Shown: positions 36,210-45,350, numbered from the stretch's first letter. The stretch is DNA of 64,000 nt from Mucilaginibacter sp. OK283 (GCF_900110415.1 NZ_FODR01000004.1:124001-188000); one strand, 5' to 3'. Made by a program: numbers and translations. Notes: a model not told the origin generated them from the letters alone.

Positions 36210-37565
36210 ATGGTTGTCCGGATCTTATCCTCCTCAGCTTCCTTTGCCGGCGTAAGCTATAATACCAATAAAATTGAAAAGCTGCGCGGGGAATTAATGA
36301 AGGTCTCCGGATTCGGGCCGTTGCAGGGGCTGGAAACATTGAGGCCTGAGGACTATAAGAATTACCTTAAAATGGTTTCGGCGCAAAATAAAAGGGTTTC
36401 CAAACCGCAGTTTCATGCGGTTATCTCGGCTAAAGGAAAAGCCTATGATAAAGCATCCCTGACGGAGATTGCTATCCGATGGCTCCATCAGATGGGCTAT
36501 GCCGACCAGCCTTATCTGGTCGTTTACCACAATGACACCGGCAATAATCATGTGCACCTGGTTTCAACGAGGATAGGAAAAGATGGCAAAAAGATCAGCA
36601 GCGGTTTTGAAAATATCCGGGCCATCCAAAATCTCAACAAGGTGTTGGGATTAGACGAAAAACAAAGGATAAACCTGGATGTGCAAAAAGCCTTAAACTA
36701 CCAGTTTAAGACCCGGGCTCAGTTTAAAATGATCCTCGAAAGCGCTGGTTATATATTAAAAGAAACTGGTGGAAATCTCCAAATTATCAAATCTGGCATC
36801 CTGCAGGATGAAATCAAACTTATGCTGATCAATGAGCGTATCCATCAGAATCAGCCTGATACAGATAGAATAAAGCAGTTAAAAGCCATTTTTTATAAAC
36901 ATGGTGCCGAACATGATACCAAATTAATGCCTGTTAATTCCAGTTCGGCCGGCAGAGATAAAATTAATTTGAAAGGGTATACATCGAATTTTGCTGCTTA
37001 CATGCAAGATAAGCATGGCATAGCACTCATCTTTCACTTTAAGGATGACAAGCCACCTTACGGCTATTCAATCATAGATCATGCGGAAAAAGGTGTATAC
37101 AAAGGAAGTGACATATTGCCAATGAAAATACTACTGGCCATGCAGCAGGATAGGAGCGTTGTTGATCAGGAAATGCCATCTAAGCTGTTGCCCCCCGTTC
37201 CTGAAACTTATGAACTTACGGCAAACAGAGAATATTACAGGGCATTGCTTTCGGCTGCACTGAATAATTATCCTGACCTCAAACAAGGCCTGCGTCACCA
37301 AGGCCTTGAGGTAATGCCTCATGGCGATGAACTATACCTTGCAGATCCGGAGGCTGACCAGTATATACCGGTTAGCTTATTATTAGACGGGGCTGCCACT
37401 TTGTTAATGGAACGATATTATGGGCTAAGGCCCGAGCCGGAAATCGCTATTATCAATATAAATCGACCCATCGCAGCAATACAGATAGCAGAAGATATCG
37501 ATGATGAAGCCATTCATGGTCGTAACCGGAGACGAAAGAAAAAGGCGCGCACCAACAGCAGGTAA
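36210..37565 (+). CDS. Relaxase/mobilisation nuclease, MOBP-like
   Basis: 451 aa. The N-terminal 180 residues are a relaxase domain (Pfam Relaxase type): VVYHNDTGNNHVHLVSTRI carries the three-His metal site at H107, H114 and H116, and the catalytic Tyr is probably in VSYNTNKI at about residue 17. It nicks oriT, stays bound to the 5' end and is pumped to the recipient with the strand. The C-terminal 260 residues are unrecognised, with a basic RNRRRKKKAR tail. The CTnDOT counterpart is MobB. The ATG at 36210 lies directly after the GATAC-rich region, and ParA starts 15 bp after its stop. Confidence 0.88.
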   Translation: MVVRILSSSASFAGVSYNTNKIEKLRGELMKVSGFGPLQGLETLRPEDYKNYLKMVSAQNKRVSKPQFHAVISAKGKAYDKASLTEIAIRWLHQMGYADQPYLVVYHNDTGNNHVHLVSTRIGKDGKKISSGFENIRAIQNLNKVLGLDEKQRINLDVQKALNYQFKTRAQFKMILESAGYILKETGGNLQIIKSGILQDEIKLMLINERIHQNQPDTDRIKQLKAIFYKHGAEHDTKLMPVNSSSAGRDKINLKGYTSNFAAYMQDKHGIALIFHFKDDKPPYGYSIIDHAEKGVYKGSDILPMKILLAMQQDRSVVDQEMPSKLLPPVPETYELTANREYYRALLSAALNNYPDLKQGLRHQGLEVMPHGDELYLADPEADQYIPVSLLLDGAATLLMERYYGLRPEPEIAIININRPIAAIQIAEDIDDEAIHGRNRRRKKKARTNSR

Positions 37566-37580
37566 ACTAAACAAAATTTT

Positions 37581-38207
37581 ATGATCATAATTATCGGGAA
37601 CCAAAAAGGTGGCTCAGGGAAAAGCACGCTTACCTTATTGCTGGCAAACTACCTCACTCTGGCCAAAAAATGTAAAGTCACAGTCATCGATATGGATTAT
37701 CAGCAGTCCATCGCCCAGAAATTCGAAAAAGCCAAGTTGCTGGAAAATGAGGAGCCTTACGAGGTCATCGCGGCCGCGCTGGAGGATTATCCCGATCTGT
37801 TGGAAGTATTAACAGGTAATTCTCAGGACATCATTTTAATAGATCTTCCGGGTAAGCTGGATGATGATGGACTGATCCCCGTATTTCAATCTGCTGACCT
37901 GGTCATTTGCCCCTTTGCATATGATGAATTCAGTTTTGAATCCACCATATTATTCTCAGTCGTACTAACAAAAATTAACCCGCAGGTCAATATCGTTTAT
38001 GTTCCAAACCGGGTTAAGGCGAATGTCAAATACGAAACCCAAGCCGATGTCGACGCGCAGTTGGCCAAATTCGGGAGCTTGACCCAATCCTTACCTGATC
38101 GGATCGATTTCCAACGTACCAATACCATGATGACCCCGCTTTCTGTCTATCCGGTCATTTTGCCCGTATTTAAACAGATCTACGAACAATACCTAAAAAA
38201 TAACTAA
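37581..38207 (+). CDS. ParA/MinD-type ATPase (TraA position)
   Basis: 208 aa. Deviant Walker A KGGSGKST at residues 9-16 of the N-terminus (IIGNQKGGSGKST), a Walker A' DMDYQQS, and IILIDLPG as Walker B identify a ParA-family ATPase. In CTnDOT-type elements a ParA-like TraA leads the tra operon; such proteins may help element stability after replication. Its stop overlaps the next start by one base (TAATG), so the following small gene is coupled to it. Confidence 0.88.
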   Translation: MIIIIGNQKGGSGKSTLTLLLANYLTLAKKCKVTVIDMDYQQSIAQKFEKAKLLENEEPYEVIAAALEDYPDLLEVLTGNSQDIILIDLPGKLDDDGLIPVFQSADLVICPFAYDEFSFESTILFSVVLTKINPQVNIVYVPNRVKANVKYETQADVDAQLAKFGSLTQSLPDRIDFQRTNTMMTPLSVYPVILPVFKQIYEQYLKNN

Positions 38208-38542
38208 TGAATGAAATTAAATCCCTGGCGGATCAGATCCGTGGAAAAATTAATCAGCCCGAGGCCCAGCTGGCCCCGAAACCGGTCGCCGTAAAGAAAA
38301 AACAAAACAAGGCTGAAGCGCCGGAAATCGTTGAGTTACTCCGGGGTTATGATATTTCTGGTCACAAAAGTATGGTGCACGCCCGGTTTGATGTACAAAC
38401 GGCCCAAATGCTGCACTACTTTAAAATGGCAACAGGCGTGGAAGTTACCAGGCTGGTAGCCTATTCGGTCCGGCAGCTATTTGACCAGCACCCGGAACTT
38501 AAAATAATCATCAAACAATATATTCAACAATTGGAATTATGA
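38207..38542 (+). CDS. Small ParA-coupled protein, possible ParB-like/DUF3408-type partner
   Basis: 111 aa. A Lys/Pro/Gln-rich N-terminal half is followed by a compact C-terminal domain with HARFDVQTAQMLHYFKMATGVEVTRLVAYSVRQLF, which looks like a ribbon-helix-helix DNA-binding fold. Its start overlaps the ParA stop and its stop overlaps the next start (ATGA). The position right after ParA suggests it is the DNA-binding partner in partition or TraB of the tra operon. Confidence 0.6.
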   Translation: MNEIKSLADQIRGKINQPEAQLAPKPVAVKKKQNKAEAPEIVELLRGYDISGHKSMVHARFDVQTAQMLHYFKMATGVEVTRLVAYSVRQLFDQHPELKIIIKQYIQQLEL

Positions 38543-38859
38543 ACTGGTTACATTTTTTTCTTTGGATCGCTTGCATATACGCGATTTATTATCTGGTCAT
38601 TATTTTTACTGACTTCCTCCGCACGGGAAATAAACCTGATGCTCAGGGTTGGGTAAATGAACTGACGTTTTCAGAGATTGAGTCTCCACAACGGATAGTC
38701 ATGGAGGAACAAAGTATTTCATTACCCATAACCGGATCGAAGGCAGAAAATAGTCAGGGAGGATCAGCGGTCATTGCTTCCGGTGGTGTCCTGATCAGGG
38801 AGCTATTCAGCCTGGCCCGAAAGGAATCCATCGTATATACAGGCCAGGTAAGCTATTAA
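38539..38859 (+). CDS. Small membrane protein of the tra operon
   Basis: 106 aa with one N-terminal membrane segment (FFLWIACIYAIYYLVIIFTDFL) and a polar tail. The start overlaps the previous stop by 4 bp and the TraE-like gene follows after 2 bp. Likely a TraC/TraD-type inner-membrane component; no motif decides. Confidence 0.55.
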   Translation: MNWLHFFLWIACIYAIYYLVIIFTDFLRTGNKPDAQGWVNELTFSEIESPQRIVMEEQSISLPITGSKAENSQGGSAVIASGGVLIRELFSLARKESIVYTGQVSY

Positions 38860-38861
38860 CT

Positions 38862-39158
38862 ATGAAATATCTGAAGGTTACCCCAGCCAGCTTGCTTTTC
38901 ATCCCATTTCCCGCTCATGCGCAGCCAGGTATTGATGAAATGCAACAGATAAAGCAAAACCTTACATCCTCGTTCTTTTCTGCGGTAGATTTTTCGCTGG
39001 TGCTGGCCGGCCTATTCGGCATTGTCGGCGCAGTGAAGATTTATCATAACTGGCAGATGGGTAAAGAACGGATAACCAATGATGTGGCCGCCTGGTTCTT
39101 TGCTTCATTTTTTATGGTGATTGCCGGGGCTTTCCTCCAGGCAGTATTCGGCATTTAG
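38862..39158 (+). CDS. TraE-like DUF4134 membrane protein, paralog 1
   Basis: 98 aa. Signal peptide ending AHAQ at about residue 20, then two membrane helices with the DUF4134 pattern (VLAGLFGIVGAVKIYHNWQMGKERITNDVAAWFFASFFMV, in part). This family is TraE of CTnDOT, comparable in size and topology to VirB2-like pilins. A second copy follows at 39254 after a hairpin terminator. Confidence 0.78.
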   Translation: MKYLKVTPASLLFIPFPAHAQPGIDEMQQIKQNLTSSFFSAVDFSLVLAGLFGIVGAVKIYHNWQMGKERITNDVAAWFFASFFMVIAGAFLQAVFGI

Positions 39159-39178
39159 CCTTTTTTGCCTCCTTTTAA

Positions 39179-39210
39179 CAAGCGGCTCCACGCAGGAGGC
39201 CGCTTTTTTT
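39179..39210 (+). terminator. Intrinsic terminator-like hairpin between the two TraE-type genes
   Basis: AGCGGCTCC and GGAGGCCGCT pair with one bulged base, followed by seven T (39204-39210). It lies inside an otherwise tightly packed operon, so it may partly stop transcripts and set the ratio of upstream to downstream genes. Confidence 0.6.
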
Positions 39211-39253
39211 ATGCCTAAAAATCTCAAATAATTTTTAACAAACCCAATAACAA

Positions 39254-39556
39254 ATGAACAGAACAAAAAAAATCTGGGCTTCAGCATTATTGCTTGCCCT
39301 GTCCGTGCCTGCCTTTGCGCAAAATGGTGTAAATGGTCTGAATACGGCCACGACTACACTCAAAACCTATATTGCCCCGGTGACTAACATCACACTGGTG
39401 ATCGGTGGTATCGTCGGCATCGTTGGTGCCATCCGGGTATATTCCAAATGGAATTCCGGTGATCAGGATATCAATAAAGAACTCATGGGATGGGGTGGAT
39501 CCTGTGTGTTCCTGGTGGTATCCGCACTGGTGATCAAAGCTTTCTTCGGTTTGTAA
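39254..39556 (+). CDS. traE: TraE (DUF4134), paralog 2
   Basis: 100 aa. Signal peptide ending AFAQ at about residue 23, then two hydrophobic helices with the core IVGAIRVYSKWNSGDQDINKEL. Family DUF4134, as in CTnDOT TraE; a small VirB2/VirB3-like inner-membrane subunit of the secretion channel. The stop overlaps the TraF start (TAATG). Confidence 0.82.
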   Translation: MNRTKKIWASALLLALSVPAFAQNGVNGLNTATTTLKTYIAPVTNITLVIGGIVGIVGAIRVYSKWNSGDQDINKELMGWGGSCVFLVVSALVIKAFFGL

Positions 39557-39852
39557 TGGGGAAGCGATTTGCTGTATATAAGGGGCTGCAGAAGCCCCTT
39601 ATCTTCCGCGGCTTCAAAGGGAAATTTATTTACTGGGGATTAGCTTCCCTTTTGACCGGTTTGGTTCTGGGCGCTTTGGTCATGTCCCTAATTAATATGT
39701 GGCTCGGTGCTTTGGTTTTGATCGGCTGTATCGTAGGTGGTCTGCTTTATACCGCCAGCCGGCAAAAACAGGGTCTACACGGGAAGACTCGCACCAACGG
39801 AATTTATATTATTAATCAGATCAACCATTATGGCCGCAAAGAAAGTTTTTAA
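39556..39852 (+). CDS. traF: TraF (DUF4133), VirB3-like
   Basis: 98 aa from ATG at 39556, which overlaps the TraE stop; a longer frame from 39490 is rejected because it would run through TraE. The sequence has a basic N-terminus (VYKGLQKPLIFRGFKG) and two membrane segments (YWGLASLLTGLVLGALVM, LGALVLIGCIVGGLLY). DUF4133 proteins sit before TraG and are comparable to VirB3. The 3' end overlaps TraG by 23 bp. Confidence 0.83.
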   Translation: MGKRFAVYKGLQKPLIFRGFKGKFIYWGLASLLTGLVLGALVMSLINMWLGALVLIGCIVGGLLYTASRQKQGLHGKTRTNGIYIINQINHYGRKESF

Positions 39853-42271
39853 AATACCCTATGCCGGAGTGGATACCAGTGGGGAGTTTGACCTGTTGAT
39901 TGGGCTGAACGGTGAATATTCTGTTATCATCAGCCTGATCAATCCTGTCGTTCGGTTCTCGGCATCCCCCTCAGGTTATGACGAGTTTCATGCACTGGTC
40001 ATCAGTATAGTTAAAATGCTTGGAGATGGCTATATTCTTCAGAAACAAGACATCATCAGCCGCTCTGCGTTTCCGGATAAGCCCGCCGAAGAATACCTTC
40101 AAAAAAAGTATAACGAACATTTTGCAGGCCGGCACTTTGCAAAGACGACCACTTACCTAACCATTACGCGGCAGGTAAAAAAAGGCGCGTTTTATGTATT
40201 TAATGCCAAAGCCCTGGTAGAATTCCGGCAAACGATCAATAAAGTGTTGGATGTGTTGACGGCTGCTAAAACTTCTCCGGTATTATTAAAGGAAAAGGAG
40301 ATCAACCTTTTTGTTTTACAAGTCTTGAGTATGAACTTCAATAAGCAACCTATCGCATTAAACAACCTGAGTGCAAATGATTCGGAGATCAGGATGGGGG
40401 ATTTGCAATGCAGGAGCATCAGCCTCGTTGATGTGGACAGCATTGACCTGCCCCAGGAAGTTGGTACGTACGTGGAATTGAATGATAAGGAGACCATGCG
40501 GGGTTTTCCCGTGGATTTTCTATCGTTTTTATTTAAGGTTCCAGGTTACGAAGTGATCATATTCAACCAGCTGATCGAAATTCCGGTCCAGGTGGCCACC
40601 TTACGCAAACTGGAAAGAAAGAAAAAGCAGCATTCCGGGATTCCTGACCCGGCAAACGATCTTTGCGTGGAGGATATCGATCTTTTGTTGAAAGATGTCG
40701 CCAGGGAAAGTCAGTTACTGGTGAATTGTCATTTTAATATCCTGGTATGTGCTCCGGAAACTCAGCTACAGAAAGCCTGCAATTTTATTGAAAATTCTCT
40801 TTTTCAGCTTGGAATTCTCGCGAGTAAAAGTGCTTATAACCAACTGGAACTTTTCCGCTCTGCCCTTCCCGGCAATGCAGTAGAAATTCAGCATTATGAT
40901 TGGTTCCTGACTACCAGCGATGCGGCGGTATGCTTCTTTTTCAAGGAATCACTACCCGCGGATGAGCCTTCGGATTTCCTGATCCGTTTTACGGACAGGC
41001 AGGGTATCCCCGTTGGGATTGACCCGGCTGACTATCCTATGAGAACAGGGCGGATCAACAATAGGAACAAGTTTGTTTTAGGTCCTTCAGGTTCTGGTAA
41101 ATCTTACTTTGTCAACAGCTTTGCAGAACAATACATGTTATATAATATGGATATGGTCATTGTTGACACCGGTGATTCGTATTCCGGGCTTTGTTCTTAC
41201 TATAAGGGGAAGTATATAACGTACACCGAAAAGGAGCCGATTACCATGAACCCTTTTCAAATCGACGAATCTGAATACAATATTGAAAAAAAAGATTTTC
41301 TCTGTACGCTGATCGGTGTTGCCTGGAAGGGGGCTGAGGGGACGTTCAGCCCGGTCGAACGTGATGTGATCGCTAATGTGATATCCGCTTACTATAGTAA
41401 GTTCTTTTCAGAAAAAGAGGAACTGAAGTTTGATACTTTTTATGAGTTTGCCATCAAAAAGATCCCAGAGATAAGGACAGAGGAAAATATTCCGTTTGAT
41501 CTGGATGAATTCCGTTATGTATTAAAGAAGTTTTATAAAGGCGGGGAATTCGCGACAATTCTGAACAAAGAGGCAGATAAGTCATTATTTACGGAGCGTT
41601 TTATTGTCTTCGAAATTGACAGTATCAAAGAATCGAAAATTTTGTTTCCCATTGTTACCCTAATCATTATGGATGTATTTATCCAGAAAATGCGTTTCAG
41701 AAAAGCACAACGTAAATGCCTGATTGTTGAAGAGGCCTGGAAAGCTATCGCCAGTCCGCTTATGGCCGGATATCTTTTGTACCTGTATAAAACAGTACGG
41801 AAGTTCTGGGGCGAAGCCATTGTGGTAACGCAGGAGTTGGGCGATATCATCGGTAATGCAGTGGTCAAAGATAGTATCATCAATAACTCGGATACGATCT
41901 GTTTGCTCGACCAGACCAAGTTCAAGGATAATTATAACGAGATCGCCGCTTTACTGTCAATCAACGAGACCGAACGCCGCAAGATATTCACCATCAACCA
42001 GTTGGATAATAAAGAAGACCGGGGCCGTTTCAAAGAGGTGTATATCCGCAGGGGCTCCGTCGGCGAGGTGTATGGTGTAGAAGTATCCCTATCCCAGTAT
42101 TTGACCTATACAACGGAGAAGCCTGAAAAATCTGCTGTGGAGGTCTACACTAACGCTTTTGGTTCCTATCCATCCGGCCTCGGCGAATTCATCAAAGACA
42201 TGCAACACAGTGGCTTGCAACTGGGGGATTTTATTAAACGTGTCAATCAGGCAGGTGTACCCTTCCATTAA
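39830..42271 (+). CDS. traG: TraG, VirB4-type conjugation ATPase
   Basis: 813 aa from the ATG at 39830 (MAAKKVFKIPYAG); the frame is open further upstream to 39737, but that part is read from TraF. Walker A GPSGSGKS lies at about residues 418-425, Walker B KCLIVEEAWKA near residue 630, and QELGDIIGNAVVKDSIINNSDTICLL follows, typical of VirB4/TraG. It powers pilus and channel assembly at the inner membrane. It overlaps TraF by 23 bp, and three related exported proteins follow. Confidence 0.92.
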   Translation: MAAKKVFKIPYAGVDTSGEFDLLIGLNGEYSVIISLINPVVRFSASPSGYDEFHALVISIVKMLGDGYILQKQDIISRSAFPDKPAEEYLQKKYNEHFAGRHFAKTTTYLTITRQVKKGAFYVFNAKALVEFRQTINKVLDVLTAAKTSPVLLKEKEINLFVLQVLSMNFNKQPIALNNLSANDSEIRMGDLQCRSISLVDVDSIDLPQEVGTYVELNDKETMRGFPVDFLSFLFKVPGYEVIIFNQLIEIPVQVATLRKLERKKKQHSGIPDPANDLCVEDIDLLLKDVARESQLLVNCHFNILVCAPETQLQKACNFIENSLFQLGILASKSAYNQLELFRSALPGNAVEIQHYDWFLTTSDAAVCFFFKESLPADEPSDFLIRFTDRQGIPVGIDPADYPMRTGRINNRNKFVLGPSGSGKSYFVNSFAEQYMLYNMDMVIVDTGDSYSGLCSYYKGKYITYTEKEPITMNPFQIDESEYNIEKKDFLCTLIGVAWKGAEGTFSPVERDVIANVISAYYSKFFSEKEELKFDTFYEFAIKKIPEIRTEENIPFDLDEFRYVLKKFYKGGEFATILNKEADKSLFTERFIVFEIDSIKESKILFPIVTLIIMDVFIQKMRFRKAQRKCLIVEEAWKAIASPLMAGYLLYLYKTVRKFWGEAIVVTQELGDIIGNAVVKDSIINNSDTICLLDQTKFKDNYNEIAALLSINETERRKIFTINQLDNKEDRGRFKEVYIRRGSVGEVYGVEVSLSQYLTYTTEKPEKSAVEVYTNAFGSYPSGLGEFIKDMQHSGLQLGDFIKRVNQAGVPFH

Positions 42272-42289
42272 CCATCAAATCAGTTTTTT

Positions 42290-42952
42290 ATGAAAAAGTA
42301 CCTGTTTATTTTGCTGCTTTCAGCAGCTGGAACTACTTATGCCCAATCGCTGTACGTTGATCCGGTTACAGCCGCCGCAATGTTATCTCACAGCCTCGTT
42401 ATTGACGGGCAGCTAAATACGACTAATAATAACCTGAGTGCCATTGAGCGCGGACAACTGGCTGTAACCGGACAGCTGATAATCGTCAATAACATGCAGG
42501 ACAAAATCTATAAAGGGCTCAGCGAAGTTGCGGGAGTTATCAATAGCCTTGGCACGATCAAAGATATGGCTGAAATCGGGGTAGATATCGTCAGTGATGT
42601 TGAACTGGCCGTTAAAACTGCAAAGTCGGACCCGATTCTGCTTTTATTCGCTGAAAGCGGCGCACGGGATTTTGAGAACCGTGCCATCAGGCTTGCTGCG
42701 GATGTCAGCGCTTTTGTACTGAAAGGTGGTAAATCTAACCTGATGGATTCCGGGGAAAGAGCAAAACTGCTTAACCATATCGTTAACGAGCTCCGCATTT
42801 TACGGGGGATTGCCTATGGTATGCAGCGGGCCATGTACTGGGCAAAAATGCGTGGTATCTGGAAATCTCTTAATCCCTGGGCCGAATGGCAAAATATGGA
42901 TGTACAGATCGCCAATAGTGTGTTAACCGAAGCCAAATATTTAAAACGATGA
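42290..42952 (+). CDS. Exported tra-operon protein, tandem family member 1
   Basis: 220 aa. Signal peptide ending TYAQ at about residue 19. The mature part is helical, with LLLFAESGARDFENRA, AADVSAFVLKGG, LLNHIVNELRILRGIAYGMQRAMYWAKMRGI and a C-terminal AKYLKR. The same pattern appears in the next two genes, so the three are paralogs. In CTnDOT the TraI (DUF4141) position is near here, but the motif does not match it clearly. Likely periplasmic. Confidence 0.68.
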   Translation: MKKYLFILLLSAAGTTYAQSLYVDPVTAAAMLSHSLVIDGQLNTTNNNLSAIERGQLAVTGQLIIVNNMQDKIYKGLSEVAGVINSLGTIKDMAEIGVDIVSDVELAVKTAKSDPILLLFAESGARDFENRAIRLAADVSAFVLKGGKSNLMDSGERAKLLNHIVNELRILRGIAYGMQRAMYWAKMRGIWKSLNPWAEWQNMDVQIANSVLTEAKYLKR

Positions 42953-43623
42953 TCACAAGATTATTTATTATTTGCCCCATTTGGTTATTACTGAATGCGG
43001 CGTCTGCTTTCGGGCAGCAGAAAGCTTTAAACATACCCGGGATCTGGCAACTGGTTGGTGAATCCAAATCAGAAAACAAACTACAGAAGACCGCCCGGGA
43101 CCGGCAGTCCAGGAATACTGCGGAAGAATATGGAAATAAGACCATGCTTGATAAACTTAAAAATACCTACCGAACCATTCAACAACGGTATAGCACTTTA
43201 GGTACTGCTATTAATGCGGCTAATGTTGGGATCGACGCCCAGCCAATGGTCAGCAGGATTATCAGTAACCAATCTGAATTGTATGCGCTGGCGCGGGACA
43301 ATCCAGCCATACTCGCACTGGCCTATAAAACGGAGATTGAATTTGCGGATAAGGCCCAGATGCTGATCCGGTATCTCGTTGGCCTCTCCCTGAGCATTGG
43401 GGATGTGAACCAGATGAAAGCATCTGACCGCAGGATATTGTTTGATTATATCCTATCTGAATTAAGTAACATTCAGGACTTATCGGGAAATCTGGTCAAT
43501 GGCGTTCGTTACGGCAACCTGGCTTCACTGATCCGCTCGGTAAACCCATTTCAAAATTATATCGACCAGGACAAAGTTATTGTCAGGGATATTATTAATA
43601 ATGCTAAATACTTGAAACAATGA
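42949..43623 (+). CDS. Exported tra-operon protein, tandem family member 2
   Basis: 224 aa with a signal peptide (…LLNAASAFGQQ). It is the most divergent of the three: the C-terminal half keeps the frame of helices (ADKAQMLIRYLVGLSLSIG, LFDYILSELSNIQDLSGNL, LIRSVNPFQNYI) and ends NNAKYLKQ, like its neighbours. It overlaps the previous gene by 4 bp (ATGA) and the next one likewise. Role unknown. Confidence 0.65.
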   Translation: MITRLFIICPIWLLLNAASAFGQQKALNIPGIWQLVGESKSENKLQKTARDRQSRNTAEEYGNKTMLDKLKNTYRTIQQRYSTLGTAINAANVGIDAQPMVSRIISNQSELYALARDNPAILALAYKTEIEFADKAQMLIRYLVGLSLSIGDVNQMKASDRRILFDYILSELSNIQDLSGNLVNGVRYGNLASLIRSVNPFQNYIDQDKVIVRDIINNAKYLKQ

Positions 43624-44318
43624 AATATTTATTTCTCAATTGCTTAGTGATGAAATTGTCGCTATCGATGCTGTTGGTTAGCTTTAATTTGGATGTTTTT
43701 GCCCAGGGGTACGAAATTGTTGTGGATTATAAGCATACCGCAGCTGTTATAGAGAACGGCGCTGTACAATCCGCCGCGGAGATCTCCCACAGTAATTACC
43801 TGGACAAGATCAATAAAAATCTACAGACCATTAACAAGAATACAGGATTAGTTGTATTGGCGCAAACCATCATCTATGAAGGCCTATCCAATATAAATTC
43901 AGCATTGAAAAATGGCCTGGTCGTTAAAGACCTCGCGGTTATTACAGTCGATATCCTTCGCTATACCAACCAGGCGATAGAATTAGCTAAGTCCCAGCCA
44001 TATCTCCTGCTTTTCGCTGAAAGTTATGCCGGGCAGATCAGGGGTAGGGCAACCCGGCTTGTTGGTGACGTATCCAAATTTGTTCTTAAGGAAGGTGGTA
44101 ACATCCTGGCTGACTACAATAGCAGGGATGAACTTCTTAATCACGTTCGGCAGGAGTTGCAGATTATTGACGGCATGGCCTATGGAGCATGGAAGGCAAT
44201 GTTCTGGGCAAAAGAACGGGGTATCATAGCCAGTATCAACCCTTATGCAGGCTATATTAATAATGACCGGAATACGGTTAATGAAATTATCAAAAACGCT
44301 AAATACTTAAAACCATGA
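43620..44318 (+). CDS. Exported tra-operon protein, tandem family member 3
   Basis: 232 aa with a signal peptide (…NLDVFAQG). It is close to member 1: LLLFAESYAGQIRGRATRLVGDVSKFVLKEGG, LLNHVRQELQIIDGMAYGAWKAMFWAKERGI (both shown in part) and a terminal NAKYLKP. It overlaps the preceding and following genes by 4 bp each. Confidence 0.66.
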   Translation: MKYLFLNCLVMKLSLSMLLVSFNLDVFAQGYEIVVDYKHTAAVIENGAVQSAAEISHSNYLDKINKNLQTINKNTGLVVLAQTIIYEGLSNINSALKNGLVVKDLAVITVDILRYTNQAIELAKSQPYLLLFAESYAGQIRGRATRLVGDVSKFVLKEGGNILADYNSRDELLNHVRQELQIIDGMAYGAWKAMFWAKERGIIASINPYAGYINNDRNTVNEIIKNAKYLKP

Positions 44319-45100
44319 AAAATTTTATCAAATATCTATTCTTATGGTCAGTTATGTTGACCAAACAATTAAGCTTCGCACAAACTTCTATCAACGATGA
44401 AGCAATCCGTTACCAGGAAGAACGGATGGTGTTTAAACAATGGGACAAGAGCAAGTTCAAGCCCTCCAGCGGGTTCCTTGGTTTGAATCCCTACTACTGG
44501 CTAACCTGGGGCCTGATGCCCAGCTATAAAAAAACAGACCTGCGTCCGCTGGGGCCATCTGGGCCGCAAACCCAGCGAATCGCACTGGTTGCTACCATGA
44601 ATAGTACAGACAATAGCTATAAGCTCCATTCAGATACCCTCAGAAACTCAGCTGTTTCTGATATCGGAAACCAATCGGGGCTGGTTACGGCTGCAGATCC
44701 TTTATGGCTCCTGTACTATGCAAAAGAGCTGGAGCCGGTTTTGGAACATTCAGACGCTTCGATTTTGAGGGGTTTACCGGATGCTGTTCGGCAAGAGGTA
44801 ATTTCAGAAGGCCTGCTGGGCTGGTACAGAAAAGAGCTGGATATGCTGGAGGAACGCCTTGACGCGGCGCGAAGTACAGATATGGATAGGGGATCCCGCA
44901 TCGTGGCTTATCACCGGATGCTTCAACAATACCGGACGCTGGAAGCGACCTGGGGAATCCGGACGGCCACGGCGGCGATCAATATGCAAATGGTCAAACA
45001 GCAGCAAAAGGTTAGGGGAGGTCTGGTTACGCCCGCTAACTGGACAACGCAGAGCGATGTAGAGATAGCAAAACAGGTACTCCGTGACCGGAAATATTGA
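44315..45100 (+). CDS. Exported tra-operon protein of unknown function
   Basis: 261 aa with a signal peptide (…KQLSFAQTS). The mature protein has a Trp/Tyr-rich segment (FLGLNPYYWLTWGLMPSYKKTD) and then charged helices to the end, with no recognised domain. It overlaps the preceding gene by 4 bp, so it is translated with the tandem family. Probably periplasmic or outer-membrane associated. The toxin-antitoxin cassette follows and separates it from TraJ. Confidence 0.6.
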   Translation: MKNFIKYLFLWSVMLTKQLSFAQTSINDEAIRYQEERMVFKQWDKSKFKPSSGFLGLNPYYWLTWGLMPSYKKTDLRPLGPSGPQTQRIALVATMNSTDNSYKLHSDTLRNSAVSDIGNQSGLVTAADPLWLLYYAKELEPVLEHSDASILRGLPDAVRQEVISEGLLGWYRKELDMLEERLDAARSTDMDRGSRIVAYHRMLQQYRTLEATWGIRTATAAINMQMVKQQQKVRGGLVTPANWTTQSDVEIAKQVLRDRKY

Positions 45101-45102
45101 AT

Positions 45103-45138
45103 TTTGCTATCAGATGGTAGCTGATTTTTGTATATTTG
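45103..45138 (+). promoter_or_regulatory. Promoter of the toxin-antitoxin cassette
   Basis: TATATTTG at 45131-45138 fits the Bacteroidota -7 consensus TAnnTTTG; TTTG at 45103-45106 can serve as the -33 element with a long 24-bp spacer. The antitoxin ATG at 45144 follows only 5 bp after it, so the transcript would be nearly leaderless. Confidence 0.5.
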
Positions 45139-45143
45139 TTTAC

Positions 45144-45350
45144 ATGGAAAGTATTCTGATACATCCCGAAAACCCGGAGCAATTGAAAACGGTTAAAGCT
45201 GTTTTGAAGGCATTGAAGGTGCAGTTTGAATCAGCACCCGTTACCCTGCCTGCCCACGTTTCAGAAAGTATCCGGCGTGGGATCAGTCAATTTGAGGCCG
45301 GGAAAAGTATTTCACTGGAAGAATTTACGCAAAAACATTTATCGGAATAA
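45144..45350 (+). CDS. Antitoxin of a ParE/RelE-type module (DUF2683-like)
   Basis: 68 aa from ATG at 45144 (MESILIHPENPEQL). The frame is open back to 45084, but the promoter element lies there. The sequence LKTVKAVLKALKVQFES matches the small antitoxins found before ParE/RelE toxins in Bacteroidota. The C-terminal SIRRGISQFEAGKSISLEEFTQ is the toxin-binding part. Its stop overlaps the toxin start (ATAATGA), typical of coupled modules. Confidence 0.8.
   Translation: MESILIHPENPEQLKTVKAVLKALKVQFESAPVTLPAHVSESIRRGISQFEAGKSISLEEFTQKHLSE

Noticed and set aside
39490..39555. Upstream extension of TraF
   Set aside because: It would read through most of the TraE end in another frame. ATG at 39556 overlaps the TraE stop in the usual TAATG fashion.
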